Positions 45,303 to 61,425 of a stretch of 64,000 bases of DNA are shown in pieces; within the stretch, counting starts at the first letter, position 1; each line of letters opens with the position of its first letter. Below the pieces are notes generated by a model that was not told the origin of the DNA, made no database searches, and worked only from the letters and a program-made list of their open reading frames with translations. Source of the DNA: Tausonia pullulans (lineage: Eukaryota; Basidiomycota; Tremellomycetes; Cystofilobasidiales; Mrakiaceae); assembly GCA_951802195.1 (NCBI GenBank), contig OX637623.1, positions 620,001 to 684,000 on the forward strand, in the 5' to 3' direction. The position numbers and the translations under genes were made by a program.

Positions 45303-47865
45303 ATGGGTCTCTTCCGATCGTCCAAAAAGCCGACGAGCTCCCCGCCACCAGGCAGCCCCACCCTCACCGCCCGCGGTAGCACCACGTCTTGCCGACCCAC
45401 GCACCCGGCTCCACCGCCTTCCTCGATGAAGCAGACGCCCTCCCTCCCAGACCTCCTCGACAACTACTCGGGCCACGGATCGCTCTCCATTCCTGCCGCG
45501 TACGTCGATGCAAGCGTCTCGAGCCAGACAAGGTTTGTTCCGAGCCCGACGACACCGGGCGCTGGTCCTGGTAATCACCTCCATCACCGTGGATCGGCGT
45601 CGCCAGCGTCTTCGTCGACCGCCAAGGCTTCCTCCAGCGGAGGGCCAGGGGGAGGGGGTATTTCATCCAGGATGGGTAGCTTCCAAATGCCATTTCGGGG
45701 CATCTTGGTCGGTAGTAGCGGAGAAGGACGTCCGCCAACAGCGGGCCCGTCCGCCGGTGGTGCGACATCCGGAGCTGCCCCACCAAGCAGCTTCTCAGCG
45801 CCGAGGGTGTCGATCGGACCGAGGGCTTCTAAGAGGAGCTTGAGGAAGAAGCAAGTGAGTATTAGGCTTGTGGAGAGGGATGGAAGATGGGCAGGCGAGT
45901 GAACGCGTGCGGAAGTTAACTGCTTCATGACCGCATGAACGAACCAGCTGCCCACTTCATTTAACGTCGCCATCGTCGGTGGTGAGGCTTCTGGAAAGTC
46001 CTGTGGGTATCGTCGGTCTTGCTGGGTCATTGCTAGCCATCCTTGTTGATACCATTCTCCAAATTGTTTTCACCCAGCCCTTCTTAAGCTCGTCCTCCAA
46101 ACCCTCGAGCTCGCTCCAACGACCGAACTGCCCGTGGACATTTCCAAACTCGGTTCCGCCGCCTATGCGTCCGAGCACGCCCATCAGGCCGGGAACCGAA
46201 GCTTCAAGGTCGAGGTCTTCTCGCCTGTTGAGGAGAATCGGAGGGAGAAAATCGTCCTCACTGTCGTTGACACGCCTGGGCTTGAGTTCGTGCGTGTTCA
46301 ACACACGCTCATGGCACAGTTGCTATCATATCATCAACTGACTTCGAGATTACGTGGGCTGCAGGAGCCCGGCCGCGAGCTTGAGTTGGACCGTGCCGTC
46401 AGCGCGTTGATGCGGGAGATCGAGAGTCGCCTCGACGAAACTCTTATGGAGGAGAGCAAGGCGAGGCTTCTACTAGTTTCGCTTTCGCTATCCGATCTGA
46501 CCGATCCCGATCTTTTCATCCTTCCAGATCCACAGAACTGGCAGCCGTGGCGACGATCACATTCACCTCGTCCTCTACCTCATCGACGCCTCCTCCGTCC
46601 TCGCGACAGCCCGCAAGCCCATCGGCGGCCGAGTTGCCATGTCTCTCGGATTGTTCCATCCTCCTCCTCTTCTTGAAACGACAGCTGTTCTCTCGGCAGC
46701 AACAGGTGCCGCCGCGCTCAAGCTCCCCGACTCATTCTCAGAGCCTCTCACGCCCTTGGCCTCCCCTGTCCTCGGAGTATCGTCCTCCCCCAACTCACCA
46801 CCCTCCCCGCCCTCCTCCTCTCCAGCCACTGCCACCCCAACAATGCAGCTTCCTCCCTCTCAAATCAAAGCCCTCACCCGACTTTCCACCCGCGCCAACG
46901 TCCTCCCGCTCCTGACGAAATCCGATCAGCTCACGAAGCGCCAGCTGGGGCTCGTCCGGGCGGTCGTGAGGAGGGATCTCCAGAAGGCTGGATTGGACCC
47001 TGGAGGGGATCTACTTCAGCTGGATGCCGAGGGGGAGGAGGAGGATTTCGACGAGGAGGAGGGTGCGCCGGGTCGACGGTTGAGGTCTGCGCCGTTGTCG
47101 GGGCTCTTGGCTCCTCCGACGGATCCCATGGAGGAGAGCAGCAAAGTCATCCGACTCCGGAGGAATCGATCGCGGTCTCAAGGCCAGGAGCTTGACGATG
47201 CTGAGCTGGCCGCCTCGTCCAGGCGGGCATCGGTCAGCCAGCAAGAGTCGGACGAGGCGGCTGCTGCGGCTGTTGTGGCGGCTGCGAGCGCGAGAAAAGG
47301 GTCAGAGCTGCCGTTTGCGCTTGTGGCACCTGAAGAGGAAGAAGAGGAGAAGGAGGAGGAGGAAGGGAAGGACAAGTCCGGGAAGAGGCTCGTCAGAGAG
47401 GTGCGCTTTCTCGTTCTCTTGCTTTTGCTTTCGAGACTGACCCTTCACCCTCTTTAGTACCCCTGGGGAACACTTGATGTCGTCGACCCGGCGCACACCG
47501 ACTTCCTCCCCTTCCAACAGGCCATTTTCACCTCCCTGCCTGTGCGTCCGCCGTCCCCTCCTCACTTGAACCCTCGTCCGTGCTTGAATAAGACCACTTT
47601 CTTATCGTTCGTTCGTCCTTGCCTCCCCACCTCACAGCACCTCAAGCGCCAGACCCGCGAGGTCGTGTTTGAACGGTTCCGGACCGAGCGGCTCCTCATT
47701 CGGCGTTCCACGCACGCCAGTCAGTCTAACCCCGCCGTTCCTTCCTCCTCCTCCTCCTCCTCCTCCTCCTCCTTTTTCTTCCTCAGCGAAAGCCAGAGAG
47801 CTAGCTAATCAGTCATCGAACGAGCAGTCTCCGACGAGGAGAGCCGGAGAATCCTTCAACATTAA
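45303..47865 (+). CDS. Divergent septin-type GTPase
   Basis: Septins form cortical filaments at the bud neck and septum. The N-terminal ~190 residues are Ser/Gly/Pro-rich (MGLFRSSKKPTSSPPPGSP). The G domain follows: FNVAIVGGEASGKSS (G1; Ser-Gly-Lys intact), IVLTVVDTPGLEF (G3 DTPG), GDDHIHLVLYLIDASSVL, then LPLLTKSDQLT (G4 as TKSD instead of AKAD). A long acidic/Ser insert (47025-47390) separates this from the septin unique element, YPWGTLDVVDPAHTDF. It ends with VVFERFRTERLLIRRS and ISDEESRRILQH (TAA at 47863-47865). The terminal coiled coil of Cdc3/Cdc11/Cdc12-class septins is missing, and the inter-motif insert is large. It is therefore probably a non-core septin, possibly unable to sit in the canonical hetero-octamer. 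Eight or so introns. Confidence 0.85.
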
Positions 47866-48257
47866 GCCTGCATGCCTATTGTCAGCCTCGCAGGAATCTC
47901 GGCCCGCGGCTGGTCTGCGCGGCTGGTCGGTCGAGGACCTCTGACGTTGATGTTCTTATCGTTTGGTCTGATCTATTGCGGGCTATGGAGAGGCGGGCGG
48001 AACTTGCCGCTGGATGCTCATTGAGCTTTGCAGCGCTGCGGGCCGAGAAAGAGGATAGGAGGTAGGAAAGAGATGCTATAGCACACACGTCGAGCAGAAG
48101 AGTGGGAGAGAGCAAGTAGAAACGGAGGAGGAAAGACGAGAGCGTAGAACATAAGAGGGAAAACGAGAGGGGAGAAGACAGAAGAGAAGAGAAAATGTGG
48201 AACTACGTCTTGGGGGCCGTCCATCCGTTCGTCCGTTCGTGAGGGTGTGAGCATTTT
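47866..48257. other. Convergent spacer septin / PKC1
   Basis: About 390 bases between convergent stops; purine-rich 48060-48200. No gene seen. Confidence 0.5.
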
Positions 48258-52942
<4,685 letters not shown>

Positions 52943-53555
52943 TCGCGTAGAAGAGGGAGGGAAGAATGCGGTTGCGTGAGCGAAGAGGGGGGAACTGCTG
53001 CTGGTTGACAGCGTGCGGCGGCGGGGAGGGCACGGCAGGAGGGAGGGGAGGGGGTCGCGGGCGAGAGAAGGTGCTTTTAAGAGACCTGCTAGAGAGGAGA
53101 GGGAGGAAGGAAGGGGGAGAGAGAAAGGGAGGGCCAGAGACTCGGGCCCCGTGAAACGGGCGAAGGGAGATGGAGGTTGGATGGTCGTCGTCGTCGGGGG
53201 CGGACCAGCGCTGCAGCGAGCGAGTGAGAGGGAGGATCAGCGAGAGGCGGCCGCGCTGGGCTTGCGCGGGCAGGACGAGGCGCAGACCGGACGTCCTTAG
53301 CGACGACGACGACCCAAACGAACGACAGTGGCGGGTCGTCTCGTCATGCGGAAGAATGTTGATTGAGCTCTCCAAATAGGGGGAGGGAGAGCCCGCAGGT
53401 AGTGATGGCACAGGTTTGGACGGCAGGCGCATCTCGCGTTTTCACATATCGGAACACCTCGGGCCCATATCATTCGATCATTACGTGCCCCTTATCTACT
53501 CGGTAATGAGTTTTCACTCTCATCTGACAAAAATCATCCAGCGCTATCTGCTCGC
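52943..53555. other. Spacer: PKC1 upstream region and methyltransferase 3' flank
   Basis: About 610 bases. The first 200 are GA-rich on the plus strand (CT-rich on the PKC1 sense strand), consistent with a PKC1 leader. No gene recognised. Confidence 0.45.
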
Positions 53556-54794
53556 CTAAAGCAGAGCAACGGCCTCAAACCTCAGCCTCATGTACTGAAA
53601 GGGAGGAGTTCATCAGATGAGCTCGATCATCAGCCCAGAGCCTTGCAAGGCGTGTCCCCTACTCACCATGATCGCCCAATTCCCTTGGTCATCCCGACAG
53701 TCGACAGTGCACCTCCTCACGCACTCGTCGACGATCTCCTTCGCCTCGTCTTCGGAAAACCCACTGAGGAACGAGCCCCTGGCGAATGTCGCCAGCCAGC
53801 CGTTGAGATCCGTAGGAAGAGGTGTGTATCGAGGGTGTAGGGTGACGGAGACTGGGGCGAAGCCATGGGTCTTGAGGAGGTCTTCATACATGGCCTCGGA
53901 GGGGAAGAACCAGGGATCACTAGTGAAACGAACATGCAAGTCAGCATAGAGCGAAATCCAGAAGAGATCCTCCGCTGCGCACAGAGGAACCGGGTCGATC
54001 CCCTTCTCCTCAAGAATGCGGTGGAGATGCGACCTAACGGCGACTACAGGTGGTGAGCCCAGTCGTTAGATCTGTCCCTAGCAGAATCACAAGCTTCCCG
54101 ACTGGTCCACGCACTACAGTTCATGAACCCTCCCATCTCACCGACAAATTTGCCCCCGGGCTTTAGGCATTTCTTGGCGGCCTCGAGGACGCCTGATCGT
54201 CCGTTCAGTTTGTGTGTCAGTCCGAATGATCCATTCATGTCCTCAGCACTGATAAGCCGTTGTTTTCTTACTGACCTCCGGGATCGCGCTTGCACCAATG
54301 AAGCGTCGCGCTAGTGAAGACCTTGTCGAACGAGCCCTGGAGCCTCGAAGGGACGTCCAGGGACTGCAGGTCGCCCTGAAAGAGCCTTTCAGCGAGGGAG
54401 GGGAATGCCTTCACGGCCTTGGCGATCTGGGAAAGCGTCAACCACGGCCCCAATCAGCTTGACTATGAGAGCGACGAAATATATGGAATGCACCATCTCA
54501 GCGTTTGCATCAACTCCCCAAATCTCGCCCTTCTCTCCGACAAGCGATTCGAGCCGATGCGTGAGTTCGCCAGAGCCACAACCGAAATCGAGAATTCGCT
54601 CGCCCGGCTGGGCCGAGAGCATGCTCAGGACGGGTGCGGTGGCAGCGTCCGAGTAAACAAAGTTGGCATTCCTTGATGAGAAAGGGTCAACGGGAGGGGA
54701 CAGGCATCGAAAGGATAGGGCGATGGTGGACCAACTTGTTGTAGAGCTCGGGCTTGTGTGTCGAGAGGGATGACTCGTGTGCGGGGGTCGACAT
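53556..54794 (-). CDS. SAM-dependent class I methyltransferase
   Basis: Small cytosolic methyltransferase of the type 11/25 family, about 290 residues. N-terminus MSTPAHESSLSTHKPELYN; motif I ERILDFGCGSGELTHRLES, post-I WGVDANAEMI, motif II region LQGSFDKVFTSATLHWCK, motif III CLKPGGKFVGEMGG. The C-terminal cap reads SEAMYEDLLKTHGFAPVSV, then GWLATFARGSFLSGFSEDE. A last short exon gives YMRLRFEAVALL with TAG at 53558-53556. The ALHWC and LATFARG features recall trans-aconitate methyltransferase-like enzymes, but the substrate cannot be assigned. Five or so introns. Start chosen at the first ATG of the frame, 54794. Divergent from the thiolase gene. Confidence 0.85.
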
Positions 54795-55682
54795 GGCTGG
54801 AGAGGAAGTTCTTCTTTATCCTTTTCTTGAGTGGGCGAGAGAGAGAAGGAGTTGGAATGTACATGCAAAGAGTTCCAGATAGGAAGTCGCTTGCTTCCCT
54901 CGGTCGTCGGTCAAGGCCGTCTCTTAAGGGCTGGCTGGTCATCTCGCTTCGGCCTGATTCTCCGATGAGGCGACCCTTTCAAGAGCACGCTGCACAGGCT
55001 TCTCGCAAGGTTGGTCTGAAAACCAAGACGTTAATGAAGATAAGTTTGGTATGAAACTAGCTCGAGTCGTCAGTGAAGCCCCATGTTTGAACGATGTCGA
55101 CCACGCTTGGACGAGGTCGTCAACCGCCTTAGGGCCGAGGATGCTATGTGCGATGGCGGATTCAGACCTGGCTGCTTGTACCAGCTACGGCGGGGAAAGG
55201 GTTCGCATAGCTCGACGTTGGGTTTGAGAGTGCGCGCACCGGAACAAGAACGACAACTGAGGAACGACATGACCGAGATTTCCTTGCGCTCTCTACTCGG
55301 TTGCTTGTGTGGCTTCGCTCTCCGGCTGTTGGATCCCGGCCGCTTTCGGTCAGGGCGACTTGACCCGTGCGAGAGAGCCAGTCCTCAAGCGTCTGATCTG
55401 AACGCGGTGGCTCGGCGCCGGCGAAGTGGCTAACCGGTGGGCCTCACCCTCCGAACCCCCTCGCAAAAGGGCGGTCGCATACGTCCCTCTCGTCTCACTC
55501 CCAACACCCACATTCCCTCCATCTCTCAATCCACGCCACCTTTCTCTGTCAGTCTAGTCTTATGCCGTTGCGCACCTGCTGGCTTCATGAGTACCCAGTG
55601 CTGACGCCGGCCGCTTCTCGCGCTCGCACCTTCCTTCCAGCATCCACCCACCCCCCTTTACTCTCTCCCTACCTCTTTCATC
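54795..55682. promoter_or_regulatory. Divergent intergenic region methyltransferase / thiolase
   Basis: Nearly 900 bases between divergent starts. CT-rich stretch right before the thiolase ATG. No coding or RNA feature that I can support. Confidence 0.45.
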
Positions 55683-57454
55683 ATGGCCGTCTCCGCCGCT
55701 AAGGGCAAGCTCCTCCAGAAGAACGACAGCGACGTCGTCATCTGCGCCTCCGTCCGCACTGCCGTTACCAGGGTGCGTCTCATCATCGCTTGACGTAACT
55801 CCAGCCTGCCCCGCGCGATCCCTGGGCTGACGAGACGTGCCCACTTCCCTCTATTTCTCCCACCTTACAGGCTCGCAAGGGTGGCTTCGCCTCGTGCCTC
55901 CCTGAGGACCTCCTCACCGCTGTCCTCAAGGCGACTGTTGAGCGCTCTGGCATCGACCCCTCCCTCATTGAGGACATCGCCGTCGGAAATGTCCTCCCGC
56001 CCGGTGAGAAACTGAGCCATTCTCTTCAGTCAAATGAGGTTTCGAGCTGACTCTTGACATCCTCTTCTTATTGCCACCCTCAGGTGGAGGAGCTAACGTC
56101 GCCCGTATGGCTCAGTTCCGCGCTGGCATCCCTAACACGTAAGTTGTCCATCCGCCTGCCCGGCTTTCGCTCGGCCATAGAGAGCCCGAGGGAGCGTGCC
56201 GCTGACACACTTGAGTCCCTTGTGCTTTCCTTTGCCAACTCCAGTGCCGCCCTCAACACCGTCAACAGGCAATGCTCTTCCTCGCTCTCTACCATTGCTC
56301 AGGTGCGCCGCGCGTTCGCCGCCCATCTCGTTGAAGTTTAGCTGATTTGACTTCCCCTCCGCCCGAAGATCGCCAACGAGATCACCGCCGGCCAGATCGA
56401 GATCGGAATCGCCGCCGGAGTTGAGGTGCGTACCAGGTCATTTGGCTGCATCCTCAACGACTGCTGACTAATCCGACGGCTACTCTCCTGCAGCACATGA
56501 CCGCTCACTACGGAGCCGGTGTCCTCCCCGAGCGTATCTCGGAGGATGTCCTCACTAACCAGGAGGCTCAGGACGTTCTCATCCCCATGGGGTGGGTTAT
56601 CTCGCTTGCCGCCTTAACTGAACTTACAGCTGACCGACCCTCTTTCACCAGTATCACCTCGGAGAACGTCGCTAAGGAGTTCGGCATCACCCGCAAGGAG
56701 CAGGACATCTTCGCCGCCCGCTCTTTCGAGAAGGCCGCCGCTGCCCAGCAGGCCGGCAACTTCAAGGCCGAGATCGTTCCCGTCAAGGTCGCCTTCACCG
56801 ACCCCAAGACGCAGGAGACCAAGACGATCATCGTTGACGCCGACGATGGCATCCGTGCTGGTGTCACCCCGGAATCCCTCGCCAAGCTCAAGCCGGCCTT
56901 CTCCAAGGACGGTACGACCCACGCTGGTAACGCCTCCCAAGTCTCGGACGGTGCCGCCGCATGCCTGCTTGTCAAGCGCTCGGTCGCTGTCAAGCTCGGC
57001 CTCCCGATTCTCGGCAAGTTTATCACCTGCGCCTATGCTGGATGCCCTCCTAAGATTATGGGGTATGTTAGGTGTTGTCGATGTATCTATCTTGTCTCCT
57101 TCAGCGGCTGACCTTCCCCCCCCCTCCCTCCTCTCTAGTATCGGACCCGCCGTTGCCATTCCTAAGGCCCTGAAGCTTGCCGGCATCCAGTCCTCGGATG
57201 TTGACTTCTGGGAGATCAACGAGGCCTTTGCCTCGCAGGCCGTCTACTCGATCAAGCACCTCGGCCTCGACTTTGAGAAGGTCAACCCCAATGGAGGAGG
57301 AATCGCCATTGGTCACCCTCTCGGTGCCACTGGTGCCCGTCAGGTCGCGACAGCTCTTTCCCACGCCAAGCGGACGGGTCAGAAGCTCTTCGTCACGTCG
57401 ATGTGCGTCGGCTCCGGTATGGGTCTCGCCGGGGTCTTTGTCTCCGAGCAGTAA
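55683..57454 (+). CDS. POT1: 3-ketoacyl-CoA thiolase (acetyl-CoA acyltransferase)
   Basis: Last step of fatty-acid beta-oxidation, releasing acetyl-CoA. Blocks: SDVVICASVRTAVTRARKGG, NVLPPGGGANVARMAQFRA, LNTVNRQCSSSLSTIA (nucleophilic Cys), GVEHMTAHYGAG, ITRKEQDIFAARSFEKAAA, GNASQVSDGAAACLLVKRS, DFWEINEAFASQAVYSI (NEAF His/Asn loop), NPNGGGIAIGHPLGATGAR, and SMCVGSGMGLAGVFVSEQ with the second catalytic Cys (TAA 57452-57454). Overall similarity is to the peroxisomal POT1/ACAA1 type. The N-terminus MAVSAAKGKLLQKNDSD has no convincing PTS2 nonapeptide and the C-terminus is not SKL-like, so its targeting is unclear. About eight introns, mostly 60-200 nt. About 410 residues. Confidence 0.93.
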
Positions 57455-57676
57455 AAGTGGTCTCCTCCCTTGCTAGCCTCCTTACCCTTTCCCCTTGTTT
57501 CTCTCGCATCTCTTTCTGTCTTTCTCACTCTAGTGTCCTCGTCTCGGCGCCAGGCTGGGGCGGGAGAAGTGTATGACTTTTTCTCTGGCATTGATCGTGT
57601 CTTGTGATAGCGGCATTCTCTACTTAGTGTTTCCTCCCCCGGCAAAAAAATCGTTCAACTTGAGAAGCACGCACGA

Positions 57677-59121
57677 TCAGCCAGTCAGCATCTGTGATAT
57701 CAATGCGCATCCTCTTCTCTCTACTTGGCTTACCGTCGCCTGCTGTTCATCGTGAGCCGCACTCCCAATTCCACCTTGTTGACGAACGACGCCCTCTAAG
57801 TGAGCCGTCACGTTGACCGCCGTGACGGCGACGACGAGCTTCTTCTTCCCTTGGCTGCTGTCCCCCTTTATGAACGTCGGGGCCGGCTCGGAGGGGAGAG
57901 ACGAGGGGGAGGTGTCTTGCGGATGAGGGGCAGGGATAGAGGCGGGGGGAGGGAGAGGGTAGGGAGGAGGGTGGTCGGCGAGCTGGAAGAGGGGAAATGA
58001 GATCAAAAAACAGTTGGACGACAGCTGGGGAGAAGAACGACGAACGGAGAGCAGGACACGGTGGTAGCCGGTATCTGTTTAGATGGAGATATCAGCTTGA
58101 TGAAGAGAAAGAGGAGGCACAGAGAACACGGACTCGTCATTCCGGTTGAGCGCCACCCGGTGCCAGCACCCTCCTTACGTCGACGGAGGAGAGTGCCCAT
58201 GAGCTCGGCGTTGAAGATACCTGTCAAGAGATGGGGAACTCCAGCTTGGGTGGGGCAAGAAGACAGCAGGAAATGTCCCCTTACTGACCGTGAGCAACCT
58301 GGATCGGCGCGCGCAAATGTGCAATTAAGTCAGACAAGAGTAATTCACTAAGACTACTCCTCATAGACGAACCAAGACAACCGTGTAATCCTCATCCTCC
58401 GGCAGCTTCGATGCCTCCTCGATGTGGTCCATCAAGTACCTGTCGATGGCGACGTCCGCCCGCTGGCCGACGTCATCGAGCGACTCGCCGTTAGGGAACG
58501 CCCATTGTCTGCCTTCGCCGCGCGCCCACGTCCCCTTCGGGTCGGCCCAGGACTTGCCCTCGGCATCACCAAAGTGTCTGTCGTTGATAGAGCCGCAGGG
58601 TAAGAGGAATGCTTGTCAGCTAGCGTGTATTGCGTCGTCGGCTTGTGGAAAAAAGGGAGAGGGCGTGCGCACTGCTCTTGAAGGATCTTGTCCAGCTTGA
58701 GGCCCAACTTGGACCCATCCTCCTTTTTCGGTTGATTCTCGACGATCTGTTCGGCTGTCCACCGAGCCCTCAGCTGTATCCCGCGGGAGAGAGCTAGACG
58801 TCAGTGTTCAGGGCAAGCGCGCGAAGCAGCTGTGGGTAACACAAGCACGCACCAACGGCGACGCAAAGATCGCCCGGGCGCGAATCGACTTGCCAAACGA
58901 GGCTCCGAGAGCCTTGGCTTGGTTCATGCCGTGCGTCGTGAGAGGAGCATCGCGAGAGCCAGCCCATGTGCTCTTGAGGTTGTCCTGTTAATCGTGTGCA
59001 CATGCGCGCGTCGAGGCGAAAGCGTCAGAGAACAGACAAGTACGCATGCTTGCCGGGATGAGGAAGCGGGGCTCACTGTAGACTCGCCGTGACGGACGAC
59101 GTAGAGAATGACGGGGGCCAT
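57677..59121 (-). CDS. Histidine phosphatase superfamily (phosphoglycerate-mutase-like) protein
   Basis: Phosphatase of the branch-1 histidine family; substrate unknown. Starts MAPVILYVVRHGEST (catalytic His in RHG), followed after an intron by DNLKSTWAGSRDAPLTTHG and MNQAKALGASFGK, then IFASPLLRARWTAEQIVE. After that come GKSWADPKGTWARGEGRQ, FPNGESLDDVGQRADVAID and VVLVAHGIFNAELMGTLL (second His). The C-terminal part after LADHPPPYPLPP is Pro/Ser-rich with VVAVTAVNVTAHLEGVVRQ, stop 57679-57677. Three-His/Arg core intact. Six or so introns. Convergent with the thiolase gene, only 222 bp apart. It is closest in layout to fungal GPM-like proteins of unknown role; not glycolytic phosphoglycerate mutase, which lacks such a tail. 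Confidence 0.87.
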
Positions 59122-60945
59122 GTTGTTGTAGATGTGGTGGAGGAATAGAGGAACGGTGGGTAGAGGTTGACAGTCGAACTGCTCGGGTCTTCGGCGCGGC
59201 TTCCGGGTTCGAGTCATCATCAGACTGCCTAAAAGGCATGCGCTGGCAGCCAAGCAAGCAAGGACGACTGGTGATGGTGATTATGTCATATCGCTTCTCG
59301 CATCCGTGAGGAGGGATCTCGAATGTTCGAGCTCTCCTCAAGAGTGTCTACGCAATGTCAAATTAGACGGTCTAGAGTCGAGCAATCTCTGCTGATTTGA
59401 GCGCGCGCAGTAGATCGAACAATCGGACAAAACAAGAATACACCGATCCTCGATGAGAAATTCTCTCTACATTTCCTGCACAGCAGGATTAATCCTGTCT
59501 GGGACCGAGTTGCCTGATCCGTTTTGGTAGCCGAGCGGGGCGAAACTTTCAGCAGCAGTGCAGCAGGTGTAGATTTCTGCCGCGTACAAAGATTTCGGCG
59601 TAGAGAGGGCTCCCAAGGGAAGGCCGGCCAAAGACCTTCAAGGCTTATTAAACAGGAGCCCACGTACGCTCATTCTGGTTCCAGACAAAGGGCCTCGCAA
59701 GCGTCCGGGGACATTGATCTCTTGGGGCGCGAGACCAGGGTGGCATGGTGTTTGGCGGTCGCTTCTTCACACTCATATGAGCAAGCGGGACAAGGGGGCT
59801 CCCCATTTTGAGCATGCCTACCAAACGATCTCGGCTCTTTTACGCGAGCGACATACACCCTTCCCCACCGGCAATAATACGATTGCATAGAGAGGAGGTA
59901 GACTTAACGCCTCGCTCGCGGCTGGCTGGCCACTCCGCACGCGGTGTCGAGATAGACGCGTGAGGGCGCTCCTCCCCAAGCCTGTTGCCTGACCCTGACA
60001 TTTGCTTCCTCGCTGTTAGGGGTGGTTATAGTAACGTGTTATCGTCAAACCACCAACTACAGTCTCCAGAACAAATGGGTTGCGGAGGTTGGGACAATGG
60101 TTGCCATCGCCTATCCCGGATGCAGGGCAGGGTCCTGATCCTCATTCTCCGTCTCGGTCGGGTGTGCTGGGGATTTCTTCTCATTTCATGAATTGCGAAG
60201 CTCCTCCCTGTATGACCTGCTTCCTTGCTAACTGCTGTCGACCCCTTCAAACAGCTGCGAGCTGCATCCCGTCCATGTCTCGGGTGTCTGCCTCCTTCAC
60301 TCGTCCTGGTTTGGCATGTATTATTTCAGTGTATATACCCTCTAAAGGGCCATATGGATGTAGGGCGACCATAAGAGCATGGATATCGCACGTTGATGGC
60401 ACGATAGTGACGATCTAAGGCAAGCCCCGTGTGCATGACGTCCTAGCTGAAGAGCTGCTCAGTGGGGAAGAAGTAAAGAATGCATCGGCCAGCCTTGCCC
60501 AATCCCTTTCCACATCACCGTTAAACTCTTATTCACCGCGTCATCCATGATCCTTCCAACAAGTAAAAGGGATGACGTGTAATATCCTGATGACCAGCTG
60601 TGATCTCTGGACGCTTCAGCCATGGAGTCCGTGGATTGACATATCGCCAATAGATCGATGGAATTAGCAATTAGCCGTAATCCCAGTCTCAACTAGTGCA
60701 TATAACTCCGTTCCATATAGATTGGGGCAAAGTACTCCTTCGTCCCCCTTCCGTTTTGCTGGTTCAATCTCCGGTCAAGGATGGCCTGGTCTCGGGCGGC
60801 GCTGTGCGCTCCTTTCGAAAGCGACACAGATGATCCTACCCTTCTCATCGCTGCCCTGTTTTACACGTTTTCTACTCAGACATACTTTCCCCTGACCTCT
60901 AACTCCTCTGCTCCTCCCTTTCCAATTCATAATTTCATTCTCGCA
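59122..60945. other. Gene-poor spacer
   Basis: About 1.8 kb. I see no gene with recognisable similarity, no tRNA and no repeat. The last ~200 bases look like a promoter region (TATATAA-like CATATAACT near 60700). Confidence 0.4.
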
Positions 60946-61425
60946 ATGCTCTTCTCCACCATCAGGGCCGGACTGCTCCTCCTCGCATCGACAGCCACCC
61001 TCGTCTCGCTTTCCCTGTGGAGCTCGCCAAGCGCCAGCCGGGTTGCGCCACAGCTCACCAAATCTACACGTTTCTCGTCTGAATCCTATTATGGAGGCTC
61101 ATGGGCTGTATTCCCCAAGGTGGCCATATCATTATCGCCCGTGTTAGCAGTGAGTGTAGAGACCCATATATCGTCCGATGTTAACGCAAGCTCCGGCTCA
61201 TTCTCTCAACCCTTGCTCCTTCCTTCTATAGCTGGGCCTCAGGGTGATATAATCATCAGTGCCATCTCCATCGCTTTCAAGCGCCAGGTTCTTGCTGAGT
61301 CCGGGGATATCGAGTGGCGGAGGAAGTCCCAAAATTCTCGCTCGACTGTCCACGCGCTTCCTCGACAAGACTTGGATTCTGTCGTCGTTGTCTACCCGGC
61401 TCTTCTTTCGCTCTGCCTCTCTTAG
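60946..61425 (+). CDS. Secreted-protein-like ORF, probably broken or mis-framed
   Basis: The ATG at 60946 opens a clear signal peptide (MLFSTIRAGLLLLASTATLV), followed by a Ser/Thr-rich stretch. A good intron candidate lies at 61150-61231 (GTGAGTG...CTATAG). The best-looking mature-protein segments (one with a KR site and Cys, one with GCIPQGGHIIIAR) are not in the same frame as the signal peptide. The gene therefore looks degenerate unless an unseen intron connects them. No family recognised; not conserved enough to name. Confidence 0.35.
   Translation: MLFSTIRAGLLLLASTATLVSLSLWSSPSASRVAPQLTKSTRFSSESYYGGSWAVFPKVAISLSPVLAVSVETHISSDVNASSGSFSQPLLLPSIAGPQGDIIISAISIAFKRQVLAESGDIEWRRKSQNSRSTVHALPRQDLDSVVVVYPALLSLCLS

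Noticed and set aside
55083-55433. Basic ORF in the thiolase upstream region
   Set aside because: No similarity, Arg-rich composition typical of random GC-rich DNA, and it sits in a divergent promoter region.
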